The notes under the pieces were generated by a model. It searched no databases, was not told where the DNA came from, and was given only the letters and a program-made list of their open reading frames with translations. DNA of 64,000 nt, from assembly GCA_902800965.1 (NCBI GenBank), contig CADCGK010000005.1, positions 142,661-206,660 on the forward strand. The letters are read 5' to 3'. Source of the stretch: an uncultured Bacteroidia bacterium (GTDB lineage: Bacteria; Bacteroidota; Bacteroidia; Bacteroidales; F082). Shown one piece after another: positions 39,950 to 47,729 of this stretch; position 1 is the stretch's first letter, and every line of letters begins with the position of its first letter. The translations under genes were made by a program, and so were the position numbers.

Positions 39950-40823
39950 CGATAGGGCGTTTTTCTTTGATTGAAAAAATTGTTTGCAACACCACCGACA
40001 GGATAATCAGCACGATGCCGATCACGAATGAGTAATTCAACTCTTTGTACTCGCTGAAGATAAACATGGAGAGGATGATGCTATACACGGGCTCCAGGTT
40101 ATAGGTCAAGTTGACGGTGAAGGCGGAGATCTTCTGCAATACAATGATTTGCAACAGACAAAGGCCGATGGTGCAAACCACCACCATGAAAGCCAAATAG
40201 GGGTAGTCCAGACCGACAGGATAGAGCCTGCCGAGGGGGATGAAGGCGTTGTACAAAGGAAGGAGGCATGTGAGTCCGATAAGGCCGCCGACCATCTCCC
40301 AAAGCAGCATGTTCTTGGGTTCGTAATGCTTGCCGACACGCTGGTTGGCGATGGCGAACAAGGCATACAATGCAGAGGAGACAACGCCTAAGATGATGCC
40401 CAATCGGTAACGCGAGTCGAACTGAAAAATCAGATAAATGCCAAGAATGGTAAGTAAACTGAAGAGGAACTCGCGTCCTGAAAACCGATGCTTGTTGATG
40501 ATAGGTTCGAACAAGGCGGTGAAAAACCCCACCAAGGAGAAACACACCACGCCGATCGACACATTCGAGGCTTTGATGCTGGCGTAGAAGAATACCCAAT
40601 GCAACGCCAACAGCAGTCCGACGCCACCCATGGGTAGCAAGTTGTTCAGTTTGTAGTTGTTCAGTTGTTTAGTTATCACTAGATAAAGCCACATCAACAC
40701 TGCTGCCGCGGCCATCCGCCACCATACCAAGATGGCGGAATCCAAGGTGATGAGCCGCCCCAACACGCCAGTGAAGCCGGCGATGAAGACGGAAAGATGC
40801 AGCAACAGGTAGTCTTTTTTCAT
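39933..40823 (-). CDS. EamA-family (DMT) membrane transporter with repeat-coded loop
   Basis: A 296-residue ten-helix drug/metabolite-type transporter made of two EamA halves. Start MKKDYLLLHLSVFIAGFTGVLGRL; the second half includes GLCLLQIIVLQKISAFTVNLTYNLEPVYSI, the conserved proline helix. The ATG at 40823 overlaps the TrmH stop by ATGA; upstream residues in the open frame are a shadow of TrmH. The loop after helix 2 (ITKQLNNYKLNNLL) is written by an octanucleotide repeat tract, and the last residues IDSTEL by a dispersed repeat. Substrate unknown. Confidence 0.9.
   Translation of the reverse strand: MKKDYLLLHLSVFIAGFTGVLGRLITLDSAILVWWRMAAAAVLMWLYLVITKQLNNYKLNNLLPMGGVGLLLALHWVFFYASIKASNVSIGVVCFSLVGFFTALFEPIINKHRFSGREFLFSLLTILGIYLIFQFDSRYRLGIILGVVSSALYALFAIANQRVGKHYEPKNMLLWEMVGGLIGLTCLLPLYNAFIPLGRLYPVGLDYPYLAFMVVVCTIGLCLLQIIVLQKISAFTVNLTYNLEPVYSIILSMFIFSEYKELNYSFVIGIVLIILSVVLQTIFSIKEKRPIDSTEL
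40640..40678. repeat. In-frame octa/heptanucleotide tract inside the EamA gene
   Basis: Units AGTTGTTC, AGTTTGT, AGTTGTTC, AGTTGTTT and AGTTATCA follow in 8-7-8-8-8 spacing and encode the cytoplasmic loop between helices 2 and 3. The octamer is identical to that at 27891. Confidence 0.8.
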
Positions 40824-41590
40824 GGCTTTCTCCGTTGCCTGACTGCCTCGAAGGTGACAATGGCGGTGGTGACCGACACGTTGAGCGAGTCGGCGATGCC
40901 GTTCATGGGAATGATGATGTTCTGGTCGGCAGCATCGACCCAAGCTTGCGAGATGCCGGTAGCCTCAGTGCCCATTACCAAGGCGGAGGCCTTCGTGAAG
41001 TCGGCGTCAAGGTAGTCGATGGAAGCCTTCAAATAGGTGCAGTAGATGGTGATGCCATTCTTTTTCAGCCAATGGATGCATTCCTCGGTGGAGCAGGCAT
41101 ACACAGGCACGCTGAAGATGCACCCGATGCTGGCACGTATCGCATTAGGGTTGTAGAGGTCTGTGGCAGGATCAGCCACGATCACGGCATCCACACCGGC
41201 AGCGTCGGCAGTGCGCATCACCGCACCGAGGTTGCCGGGCTTTTCCACCGTCTCCAACACGATGATCAAAGCGTCTTTTTTGGGCTTGAACTCGCTGAGG
41301 TCCTTGTATTTGGGTATGGCAACGGCAAGCAATCCGTCGCTGCCTTCACGATAAGCAATCTTGTCAAAGACTTCCTCGGTGACGGTCTCCACAAAGTCGG
41401 CTTTGATGCTCAAGGGTTCGCGCAACAGAGGCTCACACACATAGAGTTGCTCGATTTCAAAGCCGCATGCCAGTGCTCGCTCAATCTCTCTCTGCCCCTC
41501 AATCAAGATGCGGTTCTGTTCACGACGTTCCGAAGCTTTCTGGAGCTTCACGAGGTTCTTTATTTTGGGATTGGTCTTGCTGGAAATCAT
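40820..41590 (-). CDS. TrmH/SpoU-family RNA 2'-O-methyltransferase
   Basis: A 256-residue SPOUT methyltransferase that methylates a ribose in rRNA or tRNA with S-adenosylmethionine. An N-terminal substrate-binding domain (NRILIEGQREIERAL) precedes the knotted catalytic domain: motif 1 KPGNLGAVMRTADAAGVDAVI, motif 2 ALVMGTEATGISQAWVDAAD, motif 3 IPMNGIADSLNVSVTTAIVTFEA. Length and motifs match the family. It is translationally coupled to the EamA gene. The target nucleotide cannot be told. Confidence 0.93.
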   Translation of the reverse strand: MISSKTNPKIKNLVKLQKASERREQNRILIEGQREIERALACGFEIEQLYVCEPLLREPLSIKADFVETVTEEVFDKIAYREGSDGLLAVAIPKYKDLSEFKPKKDALIIVLETVEKPGNLGAVMRTADAAGVDAVIVADPATDLYNPNAIRASIGCIFSVPVYACSTEECIHWLKKNGITIYCTYLKASIDYLDADFTKASALVMGTEATGISQAWVDAADQNIIIPMNGIADSLNVSVTTAIVTFEAVRQRRKP

Positions 41591-41600
41591 CTTTTATAAT

Positions 41601-41659
41601 AATTAGTAAAATTCGTAAAATTCGCCGTTAATTAGTTCGCCGTTCCTTACTTCGCCGTT
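41601..41659. repeat. Compound tandem tract with three TTCGCCGTT units at 15-bp spacing
   Basis: TTCGCCGTT occurs at 41621, 41636 and 41651, exactly 15 bases apart, preceded by a 9-base step (AATTAGTAA, AATTCGTAA). The tract links the second EamA gene (its last codons RTAK and stop are inside) to the TrmH start. Confidence 0.8.
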
Positions 41660-42540
41660 CTCCCTTTTTTCAATTGCGACATCACAAGTCCGACGACGAC
41701 CAAAGCGATGCCGATGATCTTGTTAGCCGTCAGGCTTTCGTGAATGATGAAGAAGCTGAACACGGCTGTGAAGACTGGGATCAGGTTGGAATAGACGTTG
41801 GCCTTGGAGGCGCCGAGCTTGCTGAAACAAAAGGCCCATAGTGCGTATGCGATGGCGCTGCAGCAAACGCCTAGGGAGACTAGGGGAACGATGTAGCCGC
41901 CCACATTGGCGAAGTTCGATGGCTCGAAGCGCTCCATGATCAAGACCATTGGAATGAAGTAGATCATCCCGACGATGTTCTGCATCCAGGTGATGGTCAG
42001 TGGTTTATAAAACTTGGTGAGCCGAATCAAAGCAATGGAGTAGCCGACGGCCACCAGAACCGATCCGCAAAGGAAAATGATGCCGATGGGCTTGGCCGCC
42101 AGTTCGAGGTTACGGGTGACCAGCATGACTACGACGCCGACGAAAGAAACGATGAGTCCGATCACGTTCATCGCGGTTAGCCGTTCTTTGAGGAAGAAAC
42201 GTGCCGCAATGGGGGTTACCAAGGGAATCATGGCGATGATGCCCGAGCCGATGACGGGGGAACTGTTTTTCAGTCCATAGCCTTCGAAGATGAAGTATAG
42301 GAAAGGCTCAAAAAACGCTGCTATGGCAAATAGCTTCAGGTGTTCGCGTTTCACCTTCTCGTTGAGCCGAAAAACGTATAGTATCAAGGTCAAGAAAATA
42401 GTGGCCACTACCAGTCGCAGGAAAATGGTCGTCGTGGGGTTCAGGTTCTGGTAAACTTGCGTTGACCAAACGAACGAGATGCCCCAAAATATCATGGCTA
42501 CAACACCGGCAATATGAACGATGAAGCTTTTGTTTTTCAT
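41647..42540 (-). CDS. EamA-family (DMT) membrane transporter
   Basis: A 297-residue ten-helix DMT transporter with two EamA repeats. It opens MKNKSFIVHIAGVVAMIFWGISFVWST (first helix) and has FFLKERLTAMNVIGLIVSFVGVVV at the end of the first half and FIIHESLTANKIIGIALVVVGLVM at the end of the second, the signature E-x-L-T-x-x-x-x-I-G repeated twice. The start at 42540 is chosen because a promoter lies just upstream and 22 extra residues are not hydrophobic. The C-terminus is formed by the TTCGCCGTT tract. It is not a close duplicate of the other EamA gene. Confidence 0.92.
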   Translation of the reverse strand: MKNKSFIVHIAGVVAMIFWGISFVWSTQVYQNLNPTTTIFLRLVVATIFLTLILYVFRLNEKVKREHLKLFAIAAFFEPFLYFIFEGYGLKNSSPVIGSGIIAMIPLVTPIAARFFLKERLTAMNVIGLIVSFVGVVVMLVTRNLELAAKPIGIIFLCGSVLVAVGYSIALIRLTKFYKPLTITWMQNIVGMIYFIPMVLIMERFEPSNFANVGGYIVPLVSLGVCCSAIAYALWAFCFSKLGASKANVYSNLIPVFTAVFSFFIIHESLTANKIIGIALVVVGLVMSQLKKGRTAK

Positions 42541-42561
42541 TGGAATGGAAAATATTGTCGG

Positions 42562-42569
42562 CAAAATTA
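42562..42569 (-). promoter_or_regulatory. TAnnTTTG -7 element for the second EamA gene
   Basis: TAATTTTG on the minus strand, 21 bases before the ATG at 42540; divergent from the lipoprotein promoter. Confidence 0.6.
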
Positions 42570-42590
42570 CGTTTTTTGGTGTAATTATTG

Positions 42591-42598
42591 TAAGTTTG
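42591..42598 (+). promoter_or_regulatory. TAnnTTTG -7 element for the lipoprotein pair
   Basis: TAAGTTTG, 42 bases before the first lipoprotein ATG; a TTTTTTGG run upstream could serve as the -33 element. Confidence 0.5.
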
Positions 42599-42640
42599 CA
42601 TGACAATTGGAAGTATTTTTAATCATAAAACTATAAGACA

Positions 42641-43147
42641 ATGAGAAAGGTAACATTATTTTGCGTGGCATTTTTAGCAATGTGCTGCCTGGCTTCCTGC
42701 CGTGGCCCGAAAACGAATGCCAATGTTTATTCTTCAACGGTAACGGTTTATGAATCGGATTGGCGTTGGGATGATGTTTCATGGCGTGTCGATCTGGAAT
42801 ACGACGCTATTAATCTCGCCGTTCATAATGATGGCGCGGTCCTCGTTTATATGAATAATGGAAACACTTGGCGTCAGATCCCGATGACTTACTATTATTC
42901 AGTGATTGTTGAAGATGATAACCATAATACAAGTACTTTGTATTGTTCGTCTTCACTTGAAGTGTCAAGCTATGAAGGCGGAGTGAGCATTTTCTGGACT
43001 GAGAATGATTTATACAACGGCAATCGTCCTAAGGATCATCAGTTTAAGATTGTTGCTATCTCGTCAACAGACTATGCAGCTCGTCCCGATGTTGACTACA
43101 GCAACTACGAAGAAGTGAAGAGAGTGTTCCAAATCAAAGAGAAATAA
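42641..43147 (+). CDS. Lipoprotein, paralogue 1 of a tandem pair
   Basis: A 168-residue predicted outer-membrane lipoprotein (AMCCLASC lipobox). The mature part starts CRGPKTNANVYSSTVTVYESDW and shares its whole length with the next gene: the W-x-W-D-x-x-S-W-R-V-D block, TWRQIPMTYYYS, LYCSSSLEVSSYEGGVSIFWTEND and HQFKIVAISS. The pattern suggests an all-beta domain. It lacks the collagen-like stretch of its neighbour but keeps a short RGP where that stretch begins. The genes are 2 bases apart and clearly arose by duplication. No function is known to me. Confidence 0.85.
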   Translation: MRKVTLFCVAFLAMCCLASCRGPKTNANVYSSTVTVYESDWRWDDVSWRVDLEYDAINLAVHNDGAVLVYMNNGNTWRQIPMTYYYSVIVEDDNHNTSTLYCSSSLEVSSYEGGVSIFWTENDLYNGNRPKDHQFKIVAISSTDYAARPDVDYSNYEEVKRVFQIKEK

Positions 43148-43149
43148 AA

Positions 43150-43701
43150 ATGAAAAAGATCATCAACATCATTTGCGTCATGATTGCCATCGTCTTCATG
43201 ATGGCTTGCACCAAGGAAGGTCCAATGGGACCTATGGGTCCGATGGGACCGACGGGACCACAAGGTCCTGCTGGTAACGACGGCAATGCCAACGTTGCCT
43301 CTAGTACGATCACCGTCCTTCCCGATGATTGGTACTGGGATGAAACCTCCTGGCGCGTTGATTTCCAATATGAAGCTATCAGTTCCGACATCTACAACAG
43401 CGGTGTGGTGCTTGTGTATATGGAAAGCAACGACACATGGCGCCAAATACCAATGACTTTCTATTATACTGATTACGACAACGAAGGTAATCTGATCTAT
43501 TGCTCCTCTTCACTGGAGACCTCATTCTACGAAGGCGGTGTAAGCGTATTTTGGACCGAAAACGATTTCTATGATGGTTATCGACCCGATGAACATCGTT
43601 TCCGTATTGTCGCAATCTCAGCAAGTTATTATAACGCTCATCGCGACATGGACTTTAGTGATTATAAAGTGCTGAAAGAGACTTTCAACCTGGCTGATTG
43701 A
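43150..43701 (+). CDS. Lipoprotein with short collagen-like stretch, paralogue 2
   Basis: A 183-residue lipoprotein (VFMMAC lipobox, Cys20). Right after the lipid anchor comes a run of seven G-x-y triplets (GPMGPMGPMGPTGPQGPAGN), which could act as a stiff spacer or form a short triple helix and trimerise the protein. The remainder is the same beta-rich domain as in the preceding gene (WYWDETSWRVDFQYEA, TWRQIPMTFYYTD, LIYCSSSLETSFYEGGVSVFWTEND, HRFRIVAISA). It is probably surface- or periplasm-facing. Paralogue spacing of 2 bases indicates one transcript. Confidence 0.88.
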   Translation: MKKIINIICVMIAIVFMMACTKEGPMGPMGPMGPTGPQGPAGNDGNANVASSTITVLPDDWYWDETSWRVDFQYEAISSDIYNSGVVLVYMESNDTWRQIPMTFYYTDYDNEGNLIYCSSSLETSFYEGGVSVFWTENDFYDGYRPDEHRFRIVAISASYYNAHRDMDFSDYKVLKETFNLAD

Positions 43702-43707
43702 TGCCAG
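43690..43707. terminator. Weak hairpin between convergent genes
   Basis: CTGGC / GCCAG with an eight-base loop and flanking A/T, overlapping the lipoprotein stop and ending just before the antiporter stop. Short stem, so only a tentative terminator. Confidence 0.35.
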
Positions 43708-43708
43708 T

Positions 43709-44656
43709 TTATTGCGCCATGATCGTGTAGATCATGAATCCTGAAAAGGCAAGAAGCATCAAAAAACCCTCAAAACGGGAGAGCTTCCTGCCTTTTCCCG
43801 TAAATACGAACAGCAACATCAGGGCATTCGCAAAGAACAGAATGCCAAGGGTGATGTTCAACTTGGAGTCGAATTGCAGTGGCGTGATCAGGCTGCTGAC
43901 GCCTAATACCACAAAGATGTTCAGGATGTTGGATCCTAAGACGTTGCCAATGGCGATACCGGCGTTTTTCTTGGTGGCTGCCACGATGGATGTGATCAAT
44001 TCGGGCAATGAAGTTGCCATGGCAACCACGGTCAAGCCGATCATAGACTCGCTCATGCCCCAAGCCTTGGCAATGATTTGAGCGTTGTTGGAAACCAATT
44101 CGCCTCCGACATATAGCCCAATGATGCCGATGACCAAAAACAGGATGGTCTTCCACCATGGCATCGGGATTTGAACGGCCTCCACCTCCGTGCTGGGCGA
44201 CTCGTTTTTCTTCATCGTCAGGAAGAGATATCCTGCTGCGCAAAGCAACAAAACGATGCCTTCAATCCAACTGACGGTAAGCCCGTTGCCTGTGAAGTTG
44301 GCGAACACGAACAGGGCCAGCGTGGCAAGAAAACCAACGGGAATGTCACGCCTGATGGAGATCCTGCTAACGTCGATGGGATAGATCAAGGAGGCGACAC
44401 CGAGGATGAGCAGGATGTTCATGATGTTGCTGCCCACGATGTTGCCGATGGCCAGCCCAGAGCTGCCTTTGGCACAAGAGAAGATGTTGATGATCAACTC
44501 GGGCAGGGAAGTGCCGAAGGCCACAATGGTCAAGCCGATGATCAAAGGTGACAGCTTCGCCCTGATGCCGACACTTGTGGCACCGTCAACCAGCCAGTCC
44601 GCCCCGAGGATCAGCACAACGAATCCGACTATTAATAAAATAATTGCTATTGCCAT
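43709..44656 (-). CDS. Calcium/sodium antiporter, CaCA family (YrbG-like)
   Basis: A 315-residue inner-membrane exchanger of about ten helices. The two alpha repeats are unmistakable: VAFGTSLPELIINIFSCAKG followed by GLAIGNIVGSNIMNILLILG in the first half, and VAMATSLPELITSIVAATK with GIAIGNVLGSNILNIFVVLG in the second; these form the ion-binding site. The opening IVGFVVLILGADWLVDGA is also typical. Members extrude calcium in exchange for sodium or protons. It probably shares a transcript with the YggS gene 27 bases upstream. Confidence 0.94.
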   Translation of the reverse strand: MAIAIILLIVGFVVLILGADWLVDGATSVGIRAKLSPLIIGLTIVAFGTSLPELIINIFSCAKGSSGLAIGNIVGSNIMNILLILGVASLIYPIDVSRISIRRDIPVGFLATLALFVFANFTGNGLTVSWIEGIVLLLCAAGYLFLTMKKNESPSTEVEAVQIPMPWWKTILFLVIGIIGLYVGGELVSNNAQIIAKAWGMSESMIGLTVVAMATSLPELITSIVAATKKNAGIAIGNVLGSNILNIFVVLGVSSLITPLQFDSKLNITLGILFFANALMLLFVFTGKGRKLSRFEGFLMLLAFSGFMIYTIMAQ

Positions 44657-44659
44657 GGC

Positions 44660-44687
44660 CTTCTATCTTCTGCCTTCTATCTTCTAA
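44660..44687. repeat. Heptanucleotide tandem tract (CTTCTAT type) between YggS and antiporter genes
   Basis: Four 7-base units (CTTCTAT, CTTCTGC, CTTCTAT, CTTCTAA) start three bases before the antiporter ATG and run into the YggS stop codon. Confidence 0.88.
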
Positions 44688-45352
44688 TTATAATTTCTTG
44701 CTCCAAAAATCTTACTTCCCACTCTAATTAAGGTAGCGCCTTCTTCGATGGCAATCGGATAATCTTCCGACATTCCCATGGAAATCTCCTTGAATTGGGG
44801 TTGACCAGCAAAGTAATCGGTTTTCAGGGTCTCAAAAATCTCCTTCAGGTGTTTGAACTCCTTGCGGATCTCGGCTTCGTCATCGGTGAAGGTGGCCATG
44901 CCCATCACGCCGCAGATGCGAACGTTCTCCATGGCTTTGAACGCTTCAGAACCAAGCAATTGGTGTGCTTCTTCCATGTCAAGACCGAATTTGGTTTCCT
45001 CTTGTGCAATGTGGAACTGCAACAAGCAATCCACTACACGGTCGTGCTTCTTGGCTTCCTTGTTGACGGCTTCAAGCAAATTGGCCGTGTCAATACTGTG
45101 GATGAGCGTTACGAAAGGGATGATGTATTTGATCTTGTTGGTTTGCAGATGCCCGATGAAATGCCATTGGATGTCCTTGGGCAGAACTTCGTGCTTGTCG
45201 CGCATCTCCAAAGCATGGTTCTCTCCAAAAATGCGTTGGCCGGCATCGTAGGCTTCCTGCAAGTCGCTGACGGGCTTGGTTTTGCTGACCGCTACCAAGG
45301 TGACGCTTGAAGGTATGGCAGCCTTGATTTTCTTAAGATTCTCCTTAATCAT
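44684..45352 (-). CDS. YggS-family pyridoxal-phosphate homeostasis protein (PLPBP)
   Basis: A 222-residue fold-type III PLP protein without known catalytic activity, involved in PLP and amino-acid balance. The PLP lysine is in TLVAVSKTKPVSD; further marks are IFGENHALEM, WHFIGHLQTNKIKYI, IHSIDTANLLEA, GVMGMATF and the phosphate-binding SMGMSEDYPIAIEEGATLIRVGSKIFG. The chain is complete. Promoter on the minus strand just upstream, divergent from ffh. Confidence 0.95.
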   Translation of the reverse strand: MIKENLKKIKAAIPSSVTLVAVSKTKPVSDLQEAYDAGQRIFGENHALEMRDKHEVLPKDIQWHFIGHLQTNKIKYIIPFVTLIHSIDTANLLEAVNKEAKKHDRVVDCLLQFHIAQEETKFGLDMEEAHQLLGSEAFKAMENVRICGVMGMATFTDDEAEIRKEFKHLKEIFETLKTDYFAGQPQFKEISMGMSEDYPIAIEEGATLIRVGSKIFGARNYN

Positions 45353-45371
45353 AATCCAAAAATTAGTTGTG

Positions 45372-45379
45372 CAAAATTA
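45372..45379 (-). promoter_or_regulatory. TAnnTTTG -7 element for the YggS gene
   Basis: TAATTTTG on the minus strand, 19 bases before the ATG; back-to-back with the ffh promoter. Confidence 0.55.
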
Positions 45380-45391
45380 CCAAATATTTCG

Positions 45392-45399
45392 TATTTTTG
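45392..45399 (+). promoter_or_regulatory. TAnnTTTG -7 element for ffh
   Basis: TATTTTTG 22 bases before the ffh start, with TTGTG about 20 bases upstream as -33 region. Confidence 0.6.
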
Positions 45400-45421
45400 C
45401 ACCCAATTATTTTGAAAGATT

Positions 45422-46756
45422 ATGTTTGAAGGTTTAAGTGAAAAATTAGAACGCTCGTTCAAGGTCCTGAAAGGACAAGGATATATCACCGAAGTCAATG
45501 TGGCTGACACCATGAAGGAGATCCGCCGCGCCCTGCTCGACGCTGACGTCAGCTACAAGATCGCCAAGGATGTCACCAATAATATCAAAGAGAAGGCGTT
45601 GGGGCAACAGATTCTGACCTCGGTGAAGCCGGGCGATATGATGGTGAAAATTGTCCATGATGAGCTTGCCGAACTGATGGGCGGCGAACATGTCGATATC
45701 AACCTGAAAGGCCAGCCGAGCATTATCCTGATTGCCGGTCTGCAAGGTTCTGGTAAAACCACATTCTCGGCCAAGCTTGCCAATTACCTGAAGCGCAAGA
45801 AGAGCAAGCAGGTGCTGCTGGTGGCTGGTGACGTGTATCGTCCTGCTGCAATCGACCAGTTGAAGGTCTTGGGCCAACAGGTGGAAGTGGAGGTCTATAG
45901 CGAGGATGGCAACAAGAATCCAGTGGAGATTGCACAACATGCCATCGAGCACGCCAAGGCACAGAACAAGAGCGTGGTCATCATCGATACCGCCGGCCGT
46001 CTTGCTGTTGACGAGGAGATGATGAACGAGATCGCCAAGATTAAGGAAACCGTGCATCCTCATGAGACCTTGTTTGTGGTCGATGCCATGACGGGTCAGG
46101 ATGCCGTGAATACCGCCAAGGCCTTCAACGATCGCCTCGACTTTGACGGCGTGGTGCTTACCAAGTTGGATGGCGACACTCGTGGTGGTGCAGCCCTTAC
46201 CATCCGCACCGTGGTGGAGAAGCCGATCAAGTTTGTCGGTATCGGAGAGAAGATGGACGCGCTCGATGTGTTCTATCCCAAACGTATGGCCGACCGAATC
46301 CTCGGCATGGGTGATATCGTCTCCCTCGTGGAACGTGCCCAAGAGCAGTTTGACGAGGAGGAGGCACGTAAACTGCAACGCAAACTTGCCAAGAATGAAT
46401 TCAATTATAATGACTTCCTGAAGCAGATCCAGCAGATCAAGAAGATGGGTAGTATCCGTGACCTGGCCAGCATGATTCCAGGCATGGATAAAGCCATGAA
46501 AGGGGAGGAGATTGACGATGATGCCTTCAAGAGCATCGAGGCCATCATCTATTCGATGACGCCGCAGGAACGTGAGAATCCCGCCTTGTTGAACGGCACT
46601 CGCCGCAAACGTATCGCCATGGGTAGTGGCACCTCCATCGTTGAGGTCAACCGTCTTGTCAAACAATTTGAGGAGACAGCCAAGATGATGCGTATGATGA
46701 CCACCGGCGGTGGCAAGAAGATCATGCGTATGGCAAACGCCATGCGTCGCAGATAA
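45422..46756 (+). CDS. ffh: Signal recognition particle GTPase Ffh
   Basis: A 444-residue SRP54 homologue that binds signal sequences on ribosomes and delivers them to the receptor FtsY. N domain (1-95, ALLDADVSYKIAKDV), G domain (about 96-295) with GLQGSGKTTFSAKLA (G1), VVIIDTAGRL (G3), TKLDGDTRGGAAL (G4/insertion) and the GMGDIVSLVE junction, then the methionine-rich M domain (about 325-444) with the RNA- and signal-binding GSGTSIVEVNRLVKQFE and a tail of MMRMMT and MANAMRRR. All expected parts are present. No 4.5S RNA gene was found nearby. Confidence 0.97.
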   Translation: MFEGLSEKLERSFKVLKGQGYITEVNVADTMKEIRRALLDADVSYKIAKDVTNNIKEKALGQQILTSVKPGDMMVKIVHDELAELMGGEHVDINLKGQPSIILIAGLQGSGKTTFSAKLANYLKRKKSKQVLLVAGDVYRPAAIDQLKVLGQQVEVEVYSEDGNKNPVEIAQHAIEHAKAQNKSVVIIDTAGRLAVDEEMMNEIAKIKETVHPHETLFVVDAMTGQDAVNTAKAFNDRLDFDGVVLTKLDGDTRGGAALTIRTVVEKPIKFVGIGEKMDALDVFYPKRMADRILGMGDIVSLVERAQEQFDEEEARKLQRKLAKNEFNYNDFLKQIQQIKKMGSIRDLASMIPGMDKAMKGEEIDDDAFKSIEAIIYSMTPQERENPALLNGTRRKRIAMGSGTSIVEVNRLVKQFEETAKMMRMMTTGGGKKIMRMANAMRRR

Positions 46757-46762
46757 AAGCTG

Positions 46763-46793
46763 TACCCCATTAGGGGTTAAAGCTCGGTAGAAT
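46763..46793. repeat. Dispersed TACCCC...GCTCGGTAGAAT repeat, copy 2
   Basis: Nearly the same element as at 39920, including the TTAAAGCTCGGTAGAAT tail, seven bases after the ffh stop. Confidence 0.85.
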
Positions 46794-46813
46794 AAACGGA
46801 TAATAGAAATCAA

Positions 46814-46831
46814 TACCCCATAGGGGTTAAA
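46814..46831. repeat. Dispersed TACCCC repeat, copy 3 (truncated)
   Basis: Only the hairpin half (TACCCC-AT-AGGGGTTAAA) is kept; it ends ten bases before the folD start codon, in the position of a leader hairpin. Confidence 0.8.
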
Positions 46832-46841
46832 CAATAATAAC

Positions 46842-47729
46842 ATGGATACCAAAATCATCGATGGCAAAGCCATCTCCGACCAAATCAAAAAAGAAATCGC
46901 AGCCGAGGTGGCTGACATGATCGATCATGGCAAACCTGCTCCGCACTTGGCAGCAGTCATCGTGGGTGAAGACGGCGCCAGCCAGACGTACGTGGCCTCA
47001 AAAGAGAAAGCCTGCCACTCGGTGGGAATGACTTCCTCAGTGTACCGCCTCCCCGCCAAGACCACGGAACAAGAACTGCTCGATACAGTGAAGTTCCTTA
47101 ACGAAGATCCTGAGATTGATGGCTATATCATCCAACTTCCCTTGCCCAAACACATTGACGAGGACAAGATCATCAATGCCATCAAGCCTTCGAAGGATGT
47201 CGATGGATTTACCAGCATCAATGTCGGTCGTCTCCAGCTTGGACTGCCTTGCTTTGTGCCTGCTACACCCAATGGAATCATGGAACTCATCAAACGTTCA
47301 GGTCTCGAGACCGTCGGCAAGGATGTGGTGGTGTTGGGTCGCTCCAATATCGTTGGTACCCCAATGGCCATTCTGATGTCGCGTAAAGGCATCGACTCCA
47401 CCGTGACGCTCTGCCATAGCAAAACCCAGAATTTGCCTGAGATCTGCCGTCGTGCCGACATCCTGGTGGCTGCCATCGGCAAACAGGGCTTCGTGACTGC
47501 CGACATGGTGAAACCTGGTGCTGTGGTCATCGACGTGGGTATCCACCGTATCGAGGATCCTAACAGCCCCAAGGGTTACAAGATCATGGGCGATGTGGAT
47601 TACGACGAGGTTTATAAAGTGGCTTCAAAAATCACTCCCGTCCCAGGAGGCGTGGGCCCCATGACCATCGTATCGTTGCTTCAGAATACTTTGAAAGCTG
47701 CTAAGGGCGAAGTCTATCCGAAAGAATGA
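46842..47729 (+). CDS. folD: Bifunctional methylenetetrahydrofolate dehydrogenase/cyclohydrolase
   Basis: A 295-residue cytoplasmic enzyme converting 5,10-methylene-THF to 10-formyl-THF via methenyl-THF with NADP. Conserved blocks: PHLAAVIVGEDGASQTYVASK with the YVxxK catalytic lysine, YIIQLPLPKHID, PSKDVDGFTSINVGRL, PATPNGIMELI, VVVLGRSNIVGTPMA for the cofactor and PVPGGVGPMTIVSLLQNT at the end. Full length. It overlaps the next gene by ATGA. Serves one-carbon metabolism, in which GcvT further along also takes part. Confidence 0.97.
   Translation: MDTKIIDGKAISDQIKKEIAAEVADMIDHGKPAPHLAAVIVGEDGASQTYVASKEKACHSVGMTSSVYRLPAKTTEQELLDTVKFLNEDPEIDGYIIQLPLPKHIDEDKIINAIKPSKDVDGFTSINVGRLQLGLPCFVPATPNGIMELIKRSGLETVGKDVVVLGRSNIVGTPMAILMSRKGIDSTVTLCHSKTQNLPEICRRADILVAAIGKQGFVTADMVKPGAVVIDVGIHRIEDPNSPKGYKIMGDVDYDEVYKVASKITPVPGGVGPMTIVSLLQNTLKAAKGEVYPKE

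Noticed and set aside
46757..46841. Riboswitch or small RNA upstream of folD
   Set aside because: The palindromic sequence is explained by two copies of a dispersed repeat.
45446..46918. 490-codon frame opposite ffh
   Set aside because: Antisense to an essential, fully recognisable gene; His/Leu/Asp-rich artefact of codon bias.
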